The notes beneath the pieces were generated by a model. That model was not told where the DNA came from and did not search any database. It was given only the letters and a program-made list of their open reading frames with translations. A stretch of DNA of 64,000 bases from Ktedonospora formicarum (GTDB lineage: Bacteria; Chloroflexota; Ktedonobacteria; Ktedonobacterales; Ktedonobacteraceae): NCBI RefSeq assembly GCF_016587355.1, contig NZ_BNJF01000004.1, positions 558,001-622,000 on the forward strand, read 5' to 3'. The position numbers were made by a program, and so were the translations under genes. Of the stretch, positions 1-8,913 are shown in pieces (the first letter of the stretch is position 1; every line of letters begins with the position of its first letter).

Positions 1-2062
1 AGGCAACGCGATAGACATCAGCACGTGCCAGATAATAGCGAGAATCCTCAGTGCGGCCATCAAGCACGATAATAATCTCTGCTGCCTGTAGTACATTCTG
101 TGCTTCTAAGGGCTGCATATGACACAGATAGAGATCAATGAGTAAGAGTTGCGCGTCAACATATCTGGCTGCCGCCTCATTGACATTGCTGAGAAGTTGG
201 GCGGCGTCGTGCCAACGGCTCAAATGAATGAGCGAGTCAGTCGCCCCCAGCGTGGCATCGGTATTGCCTGGATCGGCCTTGAGCACATTCATATAGAGGT
301 CAACAGCGGTTCTGTGATCTTGCATGTGGCTATGCACACGCGCCAGGGCCTGCTGTGGTGGCAATTCACCAGGAAGGTCAGAGATCAATTCGCGATACTG
401 AGCGGCGGCATCGGCATAGCGATTTTGCGCTTCAAGCAAGCGCCCAGTATACCAGGAAAGTTTCCAATGTCCTGGGGCGATGCGCTGCCCCATAGTCACC
501 TCAGCTAATGCCAGGCTATACTCGCCTTGATCAATGTAGGCCTCGGCAAGACGCAGGTGCGCATCGATGCTACGCTGGTTGATTTTGGTAGCCTGCCTAT
601 AGAAACTGCATGCACTCACATAATTACCACCCCGTAGAGCCTGATCCCCGTAGCGCAACAGGTCGATAGCTCTATCATGCTCATCGAGTGCCGCCTCGCC
701 GCGTAGGCCGAGTTTGCCTGTTGTGGTTAGAATACCGGGCACAAAGAGTTTTGAACCAACGGGGACCCCAGGTTGACCACCCACAATCTGGCGCAATACG
801 CCCGAAAGCTGCTCACCCAGTTCTTCCGCATTTTGGAAGCGCTGTGAGGGTTTGCTATGTGTTCCCTTTACCAACAAACGATAGAGTGCGGCGTGCTCGT
901 GAAACACAGGGTAATGCTCAACGGACGGCATCCCGAAAATAGGATTTGCCAGATCCATGAGAGATACCAGGTAGCCTAATGTGCGACAAATAGAATAGAG
1001 ATCAGTCTGTGGCGATGGGGATTTTACCGCTTCAGGCGCGTAAAATCCATGAGTGCCATAGACATCCTGAGGATGGGGCTCATACTTGATCACGGTACCC
1101 AGGTCGATCAATTTGACAATATTGGAACCATCCTTCAACTCCTCAATCATAACATTCTGCGGTTTAAAGTCGCAGTACACGAGGCCGAGTTTCGCAAGGT
1201 AGGAGAATGCGGAAAGAACTCCCTGAATATACTCAATCGCCTCTGGGACAGGAAGTGGACCATGCCGTTCTGTGAGTATCTCATCGAGTGTTTTCCCCTG
1301 AACATACTCCATAACAATGTAGCCCTTGGAGCCAATGGCAATGAAATCATAGATAGAAACAATACTTGCATGCTTAATGGCTGCAAGGAACTCACGCTCT
1401 TTGACACTCTGCGCTACCAGATCTGGATCATCATCACTAAGCAAGGCCTTAATGACCACCCGACGTTTCAGGACGACATCTTCTGCCAGGTAGACTGCGC
1501 CCATACCGCCTGCGCCAATTTCCTTGAGCACGCTATATTTGCCATTGAGTAATGCCCCTCTCTGCAATGGCTGACCCGACAACGGGTCAGTTTGCGGTTG
1601 CAGTACTGCGACAGATGAAGAGTCAGAGGGCTGGAGAGTATCGTTAGGGAAACGATACCCACAGTAATTACAGAATTTGGCACCTGGCTTACACGGCTTC
1701 AGGCAGTGAGGGCAGGGAGGGCAGGGAGCGGGTATCGTGCCACTCTTACTCGTGGCATCGGTATGCTGCAAAGAGGCAACAGACACTTGGAGATGGTGTG
1801 AAGATATAAGAGGTGCACCTAGTACCATCCCGCACTGCTCGCAGATGTCCTCTCCAGGGGGAATTTGTCCCTGGCAATTCGGGCAAACAGCAATCTCCGG
1901 ATAGGTTGCTGGAGGATGAACGGGCTGCGATTGTAGTGATGATGGCACGATTGACGTCTGATGTAAAGGCGTTATTACAAGTGCGGTAAGAACAGCCCCG
2001 CACTGCTCACAAACATCATCAGTAGATGAAATTGGTTGGTGACAATTTGGGCAAGTTGCCAT
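1..2062 (-). CDS. PknG-like Ser/Thr protein kinase with N-terminal zinc ribbons and C-terminal TPRs (partial, runs off the left edge)
   Basis: Read on the minus strand from ATG at 2062, preceded by GGAAGGAAAAGGT, with no stop to the window edge. Three Cys pairs lie in the first ~160 residues (CPNC/CEQCG twice, then CPHC/CNYCG), where mycobacterial PknG has a rubredoxin. A kinase domain follows: glycine loop GAGGMGAVYLAED, VVIK lysine, catalytic loop CDFKPQNV (about 1150-1178), metal loop LIDLGTV (about 1082-1116) and YGTHGFYAPE. The Cys/Asp catalytic loop and DLG instead of HRD/DFG resemble PknG. Past the kinase the sequence is helical with TPR-like spacing (SIDAHLRLAEAYIDQGEY). It is expected to be a soluble cytosolic kinase. 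The 3' end is missing, so TPR number and length are unknown. Confidence 0.85.
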   Translation of the reverse strand, partial: MATCPNCHQPISSTDDVCEQCGAVLTALVITPLHQTSIVPSSLQSQPVHPPATYPEIAVCPNCQGQIPPGEDICEQCGMVLGAPLISSHHLQVSVASLQHTDATSKSGTIPAPCPPCPHCLKPCKPGAKFCNYCGYRFPNDTLQPSDSSSVAVLQPQTDPLSGQPLQRGALLNGKYSVLKEIGAGGMGAVYLAEDVVLKRRVVIKALLSDDDPDLVAQSVKEREFLAAIKHASIVSIYDFIAIGSKGYIVMEYVQGKTLDEILTERHGPLPVPEAIEYIQGVLSAFSYLAKLGLVYCDFKPQNVMIEELKDGSNIVKLIDLGTVIKYEPHPQDVYGTHGFYAPEAVKSPSPQTDLYSICRTLGYLVSLMDLANPIFGMPSVEHYPVFHEHAALYRLLVKGTHSKPSQRFQNAEELGEQLSGVLRQIVGGQPGVPVGSKLFVPGILTTTGKLGLRGEAALDEHDRAIDLLRYGDQALRGGNYVSACSFYRQATKINQRSIDAHLRLAEAYIDQGEYSLALAEVTMGQRIAPGHWKLSWYTGRLLEAQNRYADAAAQYRELISDLPGELPPQQALARVHSHMQDHRTAVDLYMNVLKADPGNTDATLGATDSLIHLSRWHDAAQLLSNVNEAAARYVDAQLLLIDLYLCHMQPLEAQNVLQAAEIIIVLDGRTEDSRYYLARADVYRVA

Positions 2063-2636
2063 ACCTTTTCCTTCCGGGAAACAACGGCAGGAAAGCCGTG
2101 ACAGCAATGAGTGTTCCCAAGATAGTTGTTCTCCATTAACAACAAAAAGATCGTTGAAGGATGTAGCATCTCTCAAGAGCATATTACGCCTTCTTTGCTC
2201 AAAACCGTCTCAAGGTGGGGAAGGAAGAACTAAATATTTGCTCAAGACACTCCTGTTGGAAGTGACAGGCAAGCGCTGCTTGAGTGGCAGGATGCTCCGC
2301 ACACGTCTACGAACTCATGATACTAGAGGAGATCTCAAGAGATTCAACAGCAAATAGAGATCATTTGAATCGTGCGGTAGAGGACAACGAGAGGTGATGT
2401 ATGAGCGACCCTTACCAGTATTGTGGTTGGCGTCACGCTGTCCATGTTGGTCCTATGGATCATATTCAAATTTGCCGCAGAACGTCATCAAAGTAAATGA
2501 CACTGGCAGGAGCAGCAGCGTGCATCCGTGCAGATAACAATCAAGGTGGTTGGAGCGGAGATAGAGAAGAAAACACATTACATGGCTAATAGTGATGGCT
2601 CATTTCAAAGTCAGAGACTCTACCCAATCGGATCTG
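2063..2636. other. Intergenic stretch with no convincing gene
   Basis: No convincing gene is seen between the kinase start and the left end of the IS. A frame ending near 2495 (LSMLVLWIIFKFAAER, then stop) resembles a single membrane helix. It follows no clear ribosome site and may be a remnant of a small membrane protein gene. Confidence 0.4.
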
Positions 2637-2683
2637 CCCACGGGATACGCAACGAGCTAACAGCAAGCTAGCAGTGGAACGAG

Positions 2684-2738
2684 AAAGAGACCTTTAATGA
2701 GAGAACAACAAAACACACTCTCATGAGGAGGTCTCTTT
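2684..2738 (+). promoter_or_regulatory. Hairpin covering the transposase ribosome-binding site
   Basis: AAAGAGACC (2684-2692) pairs with GGTCTCTTT (2730-2738), with inner TGAGAG/CTCTCA pairing. The 3' arm contains the GAGGAGG ribosome site and reaches the TTG start at 2737. Read-through transcripts would fold this way and hide the start. IS10 and IS50 are known to use the same device to limit transposase made from outside promoters; its role here is inferred. Confidence 0.55.
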
Positions 2739-4674
2739 GGGTATGATACCGAACGCGAGCATAGAAGTTCAAACCTCTCCTGTGGATCGCCCTTCTCTCC
2801 CTGCATGGTTCGCCGAAGTCGTCATTGTGTCCCAGCATCTCACCACGAAAGGACTCCTAGAAGCCTTTGCGCATCACATCCAATTGGTACGTGGACGCTT
2901 CGGCAGCTATGAACCAATTGATTTTTTCGCGCTCCTGTTCGGGTATGCAATGAGTGGAGAACGAACGTTATTGGCATTCTTTGAACGTGTCGCTCCCTTT
3001 GGGCCAGCCTTCATGGCCCTCTTTGGACGTGCTGAGCTTCCCCATCGTGCCACCTTGAGTCGTTTCCTGGCGAGCGTCGACCGTCCCTGTCTGGAAGCGT
3101 TTCGTACACTCTTCGAGCAGCACAGCTTTGCGGAAGGATGGACGAATGCTTCCATCGGTGGGATCTGGGATCGGCAAGGACGCCGCTACCTCGTCATTGA
3201 TGTCGATGCTACACGTCAGGCAGCACGGCAACGAGGATTGCCCTGTGGTCCAAGCCTGCCTCCCCCTCGACGTCGACTCGATGCGGTCTGTGCACCAGGC
3301 TACACCGGGCGAAAACGAGGCGAGGTGGTACGCACACGTACCGTCGCGCTTCAGATGCATACCCGTCAATGGATCGGCACCTATGCAGGCCGAGGCAATG
3401 GCGACTATCAAGGAGAACTTGCCTCGGCGCTTCAAGCCATCACAGCCTACTTAGAACTTTTTGCCCTCACTCCAGAGGTTGCTCTCGTTCGTCTCGACGG
3501 GCAATATGGTGATACTGTCGCCATTGCTCAACTGATGGCAGCAGGCGTCCATCTGGTGACACGAGCGAGAGGGTATCGCGTCCTGGAGCATCCTCAGATT
3601 CAGCATGTGTTGGTTCATCCACCAACCGCGAGGGTGTGCAGAGTGAACAGCGATGAGGTCGTCGAGTTGTTTGACGGAGGCTGGCTCCAATTGGATGGAG
3701 ATGTGCCTCAAACGCGCATCATTGTGGCTCGACACCGCTCCCCTGAACCGGGCAAGAGGGTGTCAGTGGGCAAATGCATCGGCGAGTGGGTGTATGAGGT
3801 TTTCATCACAACCCTACCCATCGATGGCTTCCTTGTCGAAGATGTCCTCGACCTCTCTCATGGGCGGGGGGCATTTGAGGCGGTGCTTACGGATGAAGAT
3901 GTCGAAGAAGATCCCGACCGCTGGTGTTCCTCCACTGAGCGCGGACAAGAACTCTGGCAGATTGTGTGTCAATGGGTGTGGAACCTGCGGCTCTCACTTG
4001 GACAGACTCTGCAAAAAGCTGAGTTGCGCGAGATCGAGTGGGCGTCCCCGAAAGAGACCCCCCCTGTGCTTCTCACCATTGAAGAGCCAGTTGAGGAGTA
4101 TGGGCCGTGGGAGTGGGCTGCAGCATTTGGACGAGCCACTGGACGCTTCGGGGCCGATGCCTTTACTCTCCAAGAGGATGGGAAACTTCGCTGTCCAGCG
4201 GGAGCGAAGTTGTGGTTGAGCGAAGTGCGGCAGGAAAATGCTTTCACTCAGCGTGCCGTCTACCTTGCGTATCAGACCGACTGCCAGTGCTGTTCTCTGC
4301 GAGAACAATGTCTGGCAAAAGGAGCCAAAGGCAATCGTGCTCGACGGGTGAGCGCTGTCCGTCGCCTCTTGCCCCCACCTGCCTCGGTTGCGTGTGAGCA
4401 AAAGCCTGTCCTTCTCGGACCAATACGATGGGTGGATGTTGCAGGCCGAGCGCTTCGCCGCACCTGGACCATCCATTGGCGTCGTCAACACGCTGAGATC
4501 ATCGCGCTTGTCGAGTGTCCTAAAAAGGTGTTTCCACCACCGCGTCCCCCTCGTGAAGTGCGTTCGCATTACTGCTGGAGTTGGCCCGACCGGCTCGCCT
4601 GTAATGCCTGGTGGGGGCCACCGCAACTGCGTGTTTCCGTGGCAGGTGTCCCCACCTTTCTCGCCATCAAGTAA
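2737..4674 (+). CDS. DDE transposase, IS4-superfamily-like, 645 aa
   Basis: Candidate acidic residues appear in order: VIDVDATRQ (about residue 150), VRLDGQYGD (about 250), and a Glu in the GRGAFEAVLTDEDVEED region (about 385), followed by a WQIVCQWVWNLRLSLGQ helix. This is the usual spacing of an RNase-H-fold transposase with a large insertion. A Cys-rich knuckle (CQCCSLREQCLAKG) near residue 520 suggests a zinc-binding C-terminal domain. TTG at 2737 has GAGGAGG seven bases upstream; ATG at 2743 is the alternative start. It is the only gene between the inverted repeats. Family assignment beyond the superfamily is uncertain. Confidence 0.75.
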   Translation: MGMIPNASIEVQTSPVDRPSLPAWFAEVVIVSQHLTTKGLLEAFAHHIQLVRGRFGSYEPIDFFALLFGYAMSGERTLLAFFERVAPFGPAFMALFGRAELPHRATLSRFLASVDRPCLEAFRTLFEQHSFAEGWTNASIGGIWDRQGRRYLVIDVDATRQAARQRGLPCGPSLPPPRRRLDAVCAPGYTGRKRGEVVRTRTVALQMHTRQWIGTYAGRGNGDYQGELASALQAITAYLELFALTPEVALVRLDGQYGDTVAIAQLMAAGVHLVTRARGYRVLEHPQIQHVLVHPPTARVCRVNSDEVVELFDGGWLQLDGDVPQTRIIVARHRSPEPGKRVSVGKCIGEWVYEVFITTLPIDGFLVEDVLDLSHGRGAFEAVLTDEDVEEDPDRWCSSTERGQELWQIVCQWVWNLRLSLGQTLQKAELREIEWASPKETPPVLLTIEEPVEEYGPWEWAAAFGRATGRFGADAFTLQEDGKLRCPAGAKLWLSEVRQENAFTQRAVYLAYQTDCQCCSLREQCLAKGAKGNRARRVSAVRRLLPPPASVACEQKPVLLGPIRWVDVAGRALRRTWTIHWRRQHAEIIALVECPKKVFPPPRPPREVRSHYCWSWPDRLACNAWWGPPQLRVSVAGVPTFLAIK

Positions 4675-4834
4675 CACAGGAGGAACTGATGAACAAACAG
4701 GCGATTTGAGCGAGGTGCCATTGCCCCTCTGAGCTCGTCATGAGGGCCGAGAGTCCCTGTCTGCTTTCAACAACCTCTTCCATTCCCTCATTGCTCGTTT
4801 GCTACAAGCTCGTTGCGTATCCCGTGGGATCTTC

Positions 4835-5002
4835 CGCACTTTCCGTGCTCAACAATACGGAGAGCTAGGTATCATACGGCCTCACAAGACATGGGAAGGC
4901 TTTTGAGATGGCTTTGATCATCTTTTCAATGCAAATTGACCTCATCGCTCTCTGGGTGTGCTTTTGGCCAGGATGTTGAAATTGCTGAGCACGGAAAGTG
5001 CG
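4835..5002. mobile_element. 168-bp MITE-like element with 22-bp inverted repeats
   Basis: CGCACTTTCCGTGCTCAACA(AT) at 4835-4856 is repeated inverted at 4981-5002 with one mismatch. The interior of about 120 bp has no ORF. The right end coincides with the point where the MFS reading frame is lost, so this insertion, or a deletion next to it, broke that gene. No target duplication was found, because the left side now abuts an IS. The mobilising transposase is not in this window. Confidence 0.6.
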
Positions 5003-5417
5003 TAAGAGCCATATTACCAGGTACGTTACAGACCAGAGAGATCCCTATTCCAGCGCCAACGCCCTGGAGCAAGCGAAAGGCAATGAGCTGATTCATGTCC
5101 TGAACAAGACCTGCACAGGCTGATCCGAGCAGAAAAAGCAGTGCCCCAACCAACAAAAAGGGCTTGCGCCCAAATTGATCGGAGAGTTTACCTGCGAGAG
5201 GGATCATCGCTGTTGAACCAAGGAGGTAGGCGGTCATGACCCAGATATAGCGGTCAAACCCGCGTAAGGAAGCCGTAATATGAGGAAGCGCGGTAACCAC
5301 AATCGTCTGATCGAGCGCTTCCAGGAACAGTGTCAGCATGAGGGCAAGCAATACGCTGGCAAGCGTCATACCTCTGATACCTGCCCCTTGCTCATACATG
5401 GAATGCTGGGCATTCAA
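5003..5417 (-). pseudogene. MFS drug-exporter N-terminal fragment (DHA2/EmrB-like), truncated by the MITE
   Basis: The best start is TTG at 5417, with AAAGGAG seven bases upstream. The product begins NAQHSMYEQGAGIRG and shows TM1 (LASVLLALMLTLFLEALDQT), the family motif LDQTIVVTALP, the MFS loop motif GKLSDQFGRKP and a TM4 ending RLLQGVGAGIGISLV. The frame then runs into unrelated sequence at the MITE end. About four of 14 expected helices remain, so no transporter can be made. It lies 90 bp downstream of the P450 gene on the same strand, consistent with an export step for the same pathway. The lost 3' part is not found nearby. Confidence 0.8.
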
Positions 5418-5506
5418 GAGATGCTCCTTTCTCATCTTGGAGGCAGGCACGACGAGTGTCCCATGAAAGGTCTCCTCGTCGTTCCTGCTTCTCATGTATT
5501 CCTGTA

Positions 5507-6735
5507 TCAGGAGAAAACGACGGGAAGTGCGTTCAGGCCCCGAAAAACGATGCGAGGTTTCCAGGAAGGCTCCGTGGTCTTCAAACGAAGGCGGGGAAAA
5601 CGCGTCAGCAAGGTGTGCAAGGCGACTTCAATTTCCAGACGCGCGAGAGGAGCGCCTAGGCAGAAGTGACTGCCATACCCAAAGGCCAGATGCCGTTGGG
5701 GCGAACGCCGCACGTTCAGTTGATCGGGATCGACAAAGTGATCAGGGTCATGATTGGCTGCCCCAGACACCCAATGACAGATTGCCATGCACGAATAGGC
5801 TTATTACCCAGCACAAGATCTTCCTTCGCGACACGACGCGTTGTCTGCACAGGTGCATCATAGCGCAATAATTCCTCCACAGCGGCGGGGATCAAAGTGG
5901 CATCCTTTTGGAGTGCTTCATACTGATCGGGATTCTGGAGGAGAGCCAGCAAGCCATTCCCAATGGCGTGAATGGTGGTGCCATGACCGGCAGACAGCAG
6001 TAAGAGCGCATTGCCCAGAACTTCTTCCTCACTGAGCACCGCCCCGTGCTCTTTCGCATCAAGGAGGGCCTGAAGCAAATCATCCTCTGCATGCATTCGC
6101 CGTTTGCGCATCAGTTGACGGAAGTACTCCAGGCACTCGGTCACAAACGTGAACGCCTGCCCCTGTTCCTCAGGTGTATGCGCTGCCCCATCAAGGAGGG
6201 CGCCAAAGGCGGTTGCCCAGGTCGCAAATTGTTTCCGCTCGTGTGCAGGCACGCCTATCATTTCGGCAATGACAATGGAGGGGAGCGGGAAGGCTAACTC
6301 TTCAATCACCTCCATCTCACCTTTGGCTTGGGCCTTGTCCAGAAGCTGATTGACCAGGGATTGAATCGATGTGCGCATCCCTGCGATGCGCCGAGGGGTA
6401 AACGCCTGGCTTACTAGGCGGCGTAGATGGGTGTGATCGGGAGCATCGGCAAAGAGCATTTGTCGCGAGAGGATACGTGAGATTGTCTTTGCCTGCTCTC
6501 GGATCGCTTCAGGGAAACGCTCGGTGTCAACCACCATATGGGCACTAGAGAGACGGGGATCGTGCAAGGCTGCAAGAACATCGTCATAGCGTGTCAGAAC
6601 CCAGGCCTGTATACCTGCATCCCAGTAAATGGGATCTTGCTCACGGAGTTGCTGATACAGTGTATAGGGATGAGAAAGGTATCGTGGATCAAGCACATCT
6701 TTTAAACTCAGTGGATGGTGCGTGGAAACAGACAT
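5507..6735 (-). pseudogene. Cytochrome P450 (bacterial class I, CYP107-like) with a single-base frameshift
   Basis: Start ATG at 6735 follows AGGAAGGAG. The first frame shows LDPRYLSHPYTLYQQLREQD, the I-helix AGHGTT motif and EELLR of the ExxR motif. It then leaves frame near 5761-5764, where the other frame continues AANHDPDHFVDPDQLNVRR and the haem loop FGYGSHFCLGAPLARLE. One base added to the GGGG run there would restore about 409 codons, the normal size, so this is a one-base deletion or a sequencing error. The haem Cys ligand and ExxR pair are intact. P450s of this class are soluble and need ferredoxin partners, which are not seen here. Its neighbours are the flavoenzyme upstream and the MFS fragment downstream. 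Confidence 0.85.
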
Positions 6736-6844
6736 GAAATACTCCTTCCTATTGAGAAAAAGGCAAAAGCCACCTACGTCATGATGAATTGTCATCATGA
6801 CTATTTTCCAAAAAGAGGATGGCTAAAAAGCTTTGTCAAAGGGG

Positions 6845-7783
6845 CTAGGATAGAGGCATCAGAGCAAGGCGTTCACGTGCCAGATCTTCTTGCAGCAACG
6901 ACCGATTCAGGAGAAACGCCGCCTCGGCTCCTTCAGCAGCGGCCCCAATGACCCAGAGGTTGCGGACACTATTGCCAGCAACAAACAGGCCAGGGATGTC
7001 AGGCTGTTCATACCCTTCAGTCCTGAGCATCAGACGATTCGGAGAAAAGCGATAGCCTAGCCGCTGTGCCAGTGGAGCGTGTTGGTGTTCGTGTGTGATC
7101 ACAAAGAGCGCACGACGAGCGAGCACCTTACCGTTGCGAAATACGATACGTTCAAGTTGTTCCGCACTTCCCTCCAGGTGTGCAATCCGATCTTCGCAAA
7201 CACCAATGCCGAGGCGAGAGAACAGGGCCAGGTCTGCCGCATCAAGCTCGGCAGGCCCATCGGTGCAGAGCACCAGATCGTGACTCCATTGTCTGAGTTG
7301 CAGTGCCATGGCGCGTCCGTGCTCTCCAGCTCCATAGAGTGCAAGCGGTTGATCTCGCCATTCCCAGCCATCACAATATGGGCAGTGAAACACACTGGAA
7401 CCATAGAACTGTTCCAGCCCATCGAGTAACGGCAATTCGTCAATGACGCCGGTTGCAAGCAACAATTTACGTGTTTCCACCTGCGTGTGATCGGCTAAGG
7501 TTACTCGAAAATGCTCTTCAACACGTTCCGCGTCAGTGACAGCGATCGTGCGCAATTCCACGGTTGTATAGGGGGCAAGCTGTTCACGTCCCAAACGCAG
7601 AAATTCAGCGGGTGCAATACCGTCACGTGTCAAAAAGCCATGCAACGCCTGGCTCGCTGAATTGCGTGGGCGCTCAGTATCGCACACCAGGACACGTCTT
7701 CGACATCGTCCCAACCAGAGGGCCGCGCTGAGCCCAGTAGGCCCAGCGCCAACAATGATGGCATCATACATGTCGTTCTCCAT
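6845..7783 (-). CDS. Thioredoxin-reductase-like FAD-dependent dithiol oxidoreductase
   Basis: The 312-aa product opens with the FAD-binding motif IIVGAGPTGLSAAL and has the redox pair CPYC (in FHCPYCDGWEW, about residue 135). A second Rossmann motif, LYGAGEHGRAMAL, follows, and a C-terminal FAD contact (PDIPGLFVAGNS). This is the thioredoxin reductase fold. A Cys pair in small-molecule settings is also typical of GliT/HlmI-type dithiol oxidases. A GGAGGAAGG ribosome site precedes ATG 7783. It sits 43 bp downstream of tetR and about 110 bp upstream of the P450, so it is probably one operon. The substrate is not predictable; natural-product dithiol oxidase and general disulfide reductase are both possible. 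Confidence 0.8.
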   Translation of the reverse strand: MENDMYDAIIVGAGPTGLSAALWLGRCRRRVLVCDTERPRNSASQALHGFLTRDGIAPAEFLRLGREQLAPYTTVELRTIAVTDAERVEEHFRVTLADHTQVETRKLLLATGVIDELPLLDGLEQFYGSSVFHCPYCDGWEWRDQPLALYGAGEHGRAMALQLRQWSHDLVLCTDGPAELDAADLALFSRLGIGVCEDRIAHLEGSAEQLERIVFRNGKVLARRALFVITHEHQHAPLAQRLGYRFSPNRLMLRTEGYEQPDIPGLFVAGNSVRNLWVIGAAAEGAEAAFLLNRSLLQEDLARERLALMPLS

Positions 7784-7826
7784 GTTTCAAGGTCCTTCCT
7801 CCAGAAAACCCCATGCGCTCATAGCA

Positions 7827-8480
7827 TTACGAGGTTGGGGCATCATTGTTCGTCAAAAGCGACGAAGGCAATCCGTGCGCTAACATGCCCAAAACCTGAT
7901 CGGCCATGGCATCAGGGCCGGGCTCATCCTGATCGAACCACCAGGTAATGGCGCGCACAAGCATCCCGCCCAACAGGTGCGCCAGCAAGACCGGATCGCT
8001 CTCCTTCAACTCACCGCGCTCCTTTGCCGCACGAAGTGGTGGAATGAAGTGAGCGGCGAGTCCTTGCTGCGCCTGATGGGTACGCGTTTGAGCAAGCAAA
8101 TGACTCTCTCCAGCACATAACAGCAGGAAGAGTTCACGTTCCTGATAGGCGGCATGCAAGAGGGTGCGAATAATCAGCGGAATCAGTGGCTGATCAGGAT
8201 GGGCTGTAAGGGCAGTGTGAATCTGCTCGCGAAGCAACTGAAGCCCCTCCTCAGCCAACGCGAGCAAGAGTTCTTCTTTATCGCGGAAATGGAGATAAAA
8301 CGTCCCCATCGCCACATCAGCGATCTGGATAATCTCTGAAATCGTGGCTTCCTGATAACCTCGTTGAATGAACACCTGACGCGCGGCTGCCAGTAGGTCA
8401 GCGCGTACACGCGCCCGCCGCCGAGCAACGCGCCCCTCCTCATGGAAAGTTGATGGGGTATTGGTTGTCTTTTTCTTCAT
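7827..8480 (-). CDS. TetR/AcrR-family transcriptional repressor
   Basis: The 217-aa protein has a classic TetR N-terminus: LLAAARQVFIQRGYQEATIS then IIQIADVAMGTFYLHFRDKEELL, the helix-turn-helix with the conserved Y-x-H-F motif. The divergent helical C-terminal part is the likely ligand pocket. It is first in a leftward operon with the flavoenzyme, P450 and MFS fragment, so it probably represses its own operon in response to a compound these genes handle. A palindrome sits 20 bp upstream of its start. Confidence 0.88.
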   Translation of the reverse strand: MKKKTTNTPSTFHEEGRVARRRARVRADLLAAARQVFIQRGYQEATISEIIQIADVAMGTFYLHFRDKEELLLALAEEGLQLLREQIHTALTAHPDQPLIPLIIRTLLHAAYQERELFLLLCAGESHLLAQTRTHQAQQGLAAHFIPPLRAAKERGELKESDPVLLAHLLGGMLVRAITWWFDQDEPGPDAMADQVLGMLAHGLPSSLLTNNDAPTS

Positions 8481-8500
8481 GTTTCTGATAATATCTCAAA

Positions 8501-8517
8501 ATTGATAGATTGTCAAT
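8501..8517. promoter_or_regulatory. Candidate TetR operator
   Basis: ATTGATAGATTGTCAAT, with ATTGA/TCAAT arms, lies 21 bp upstream of the tetR start in an AT-rich patch. Its size and place suit TetR autoregulation; binding is inferred. Confidence 0.45.
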
Positions 8518-8676
8518 AATGTGAGAAAATCATTTTTATCTTCCTGCTATTGCTGCATGAGCTTCCTTTTCTTGGAGCATGTTGTGGGAAATTCTCAGGC
8601 TCTTGATTCTTGGTTTCACCCTTTCAGGGATCATTCAGGCAGTGGTATCGCATCGAACCATGGCGCAGATGTTAGG

Positions 8677-8913
8677 AGGGTTAAAACAAGTTTCTTGAAG
8701 AGTGGACAAGTCTCCCTTTCCGTTGACATCTGTTGCTCTTGCGTTCGTCCCTCGTTTCTGCGAGAATTGCTCCTCGTACGGTGAGTGACACCGGAATGTA
8801 CGCCTGTGGAGATCCTGTAAGACCTGGGAGATCCAGGCAGGTTGTTCGTTGAAGCAGGAACCGAACGCCAGATAGGGCTTGTCCCTCTTTGGGGAAGTTT
8901 CGGATAACGGATT
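8677..8913 (+). mobile_element. Orphan tnpB-element derivative, omega-RNA-like MITE, copy A
   Basis: This 237-bp block is almost identical to 21103-21339, with about two differences seen. Its last ~130 bp match the region 3' of tnpB at 42778-42918 (minus): CGCCTGTGGAG, TGTAAGAC, TGAAGCAGGAACCGAA and TTTCGGA-AACGG occur in the same order. That region in tnpB elements encodes the omega-RNA scaffold and right end. The block's first part also resembles the tnpB element's left end (TGACATCT then CTCTTGC). It is read as an internally deleted element keeping both ends without tnpB. A GGG precedes it, as at the other copies. Confidence 0.6.

Larger units (their letters stand above)
2637..4828 (+). 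mobile_element. Insertion sequence with 22-bp perfect terminal inverted repeats, IS4-superfamily-like
   Basis: CCCACGGGATACGCAACGAG(CT) at 2637-2658 recurs in reverse complement at 4807-4828, bracketing one transposase gene with no passengers. The element is about 2.19 kb. An ATCT tetranucleotide lies just outside each end (ATCT-G on the left, ATCT on the right), a possible but imperfect target duplication. The right end lies only a few bases from a separate MITE, so two insertions are stacked here. Confidence 0.8.

Noticed and set aside
5280..5871. Plus-strand frames across the MFS and P450 genes
   Set aside because: They are shadows of the minus-strand genes, whose haem-binding and MFS motifs are unmistakable.
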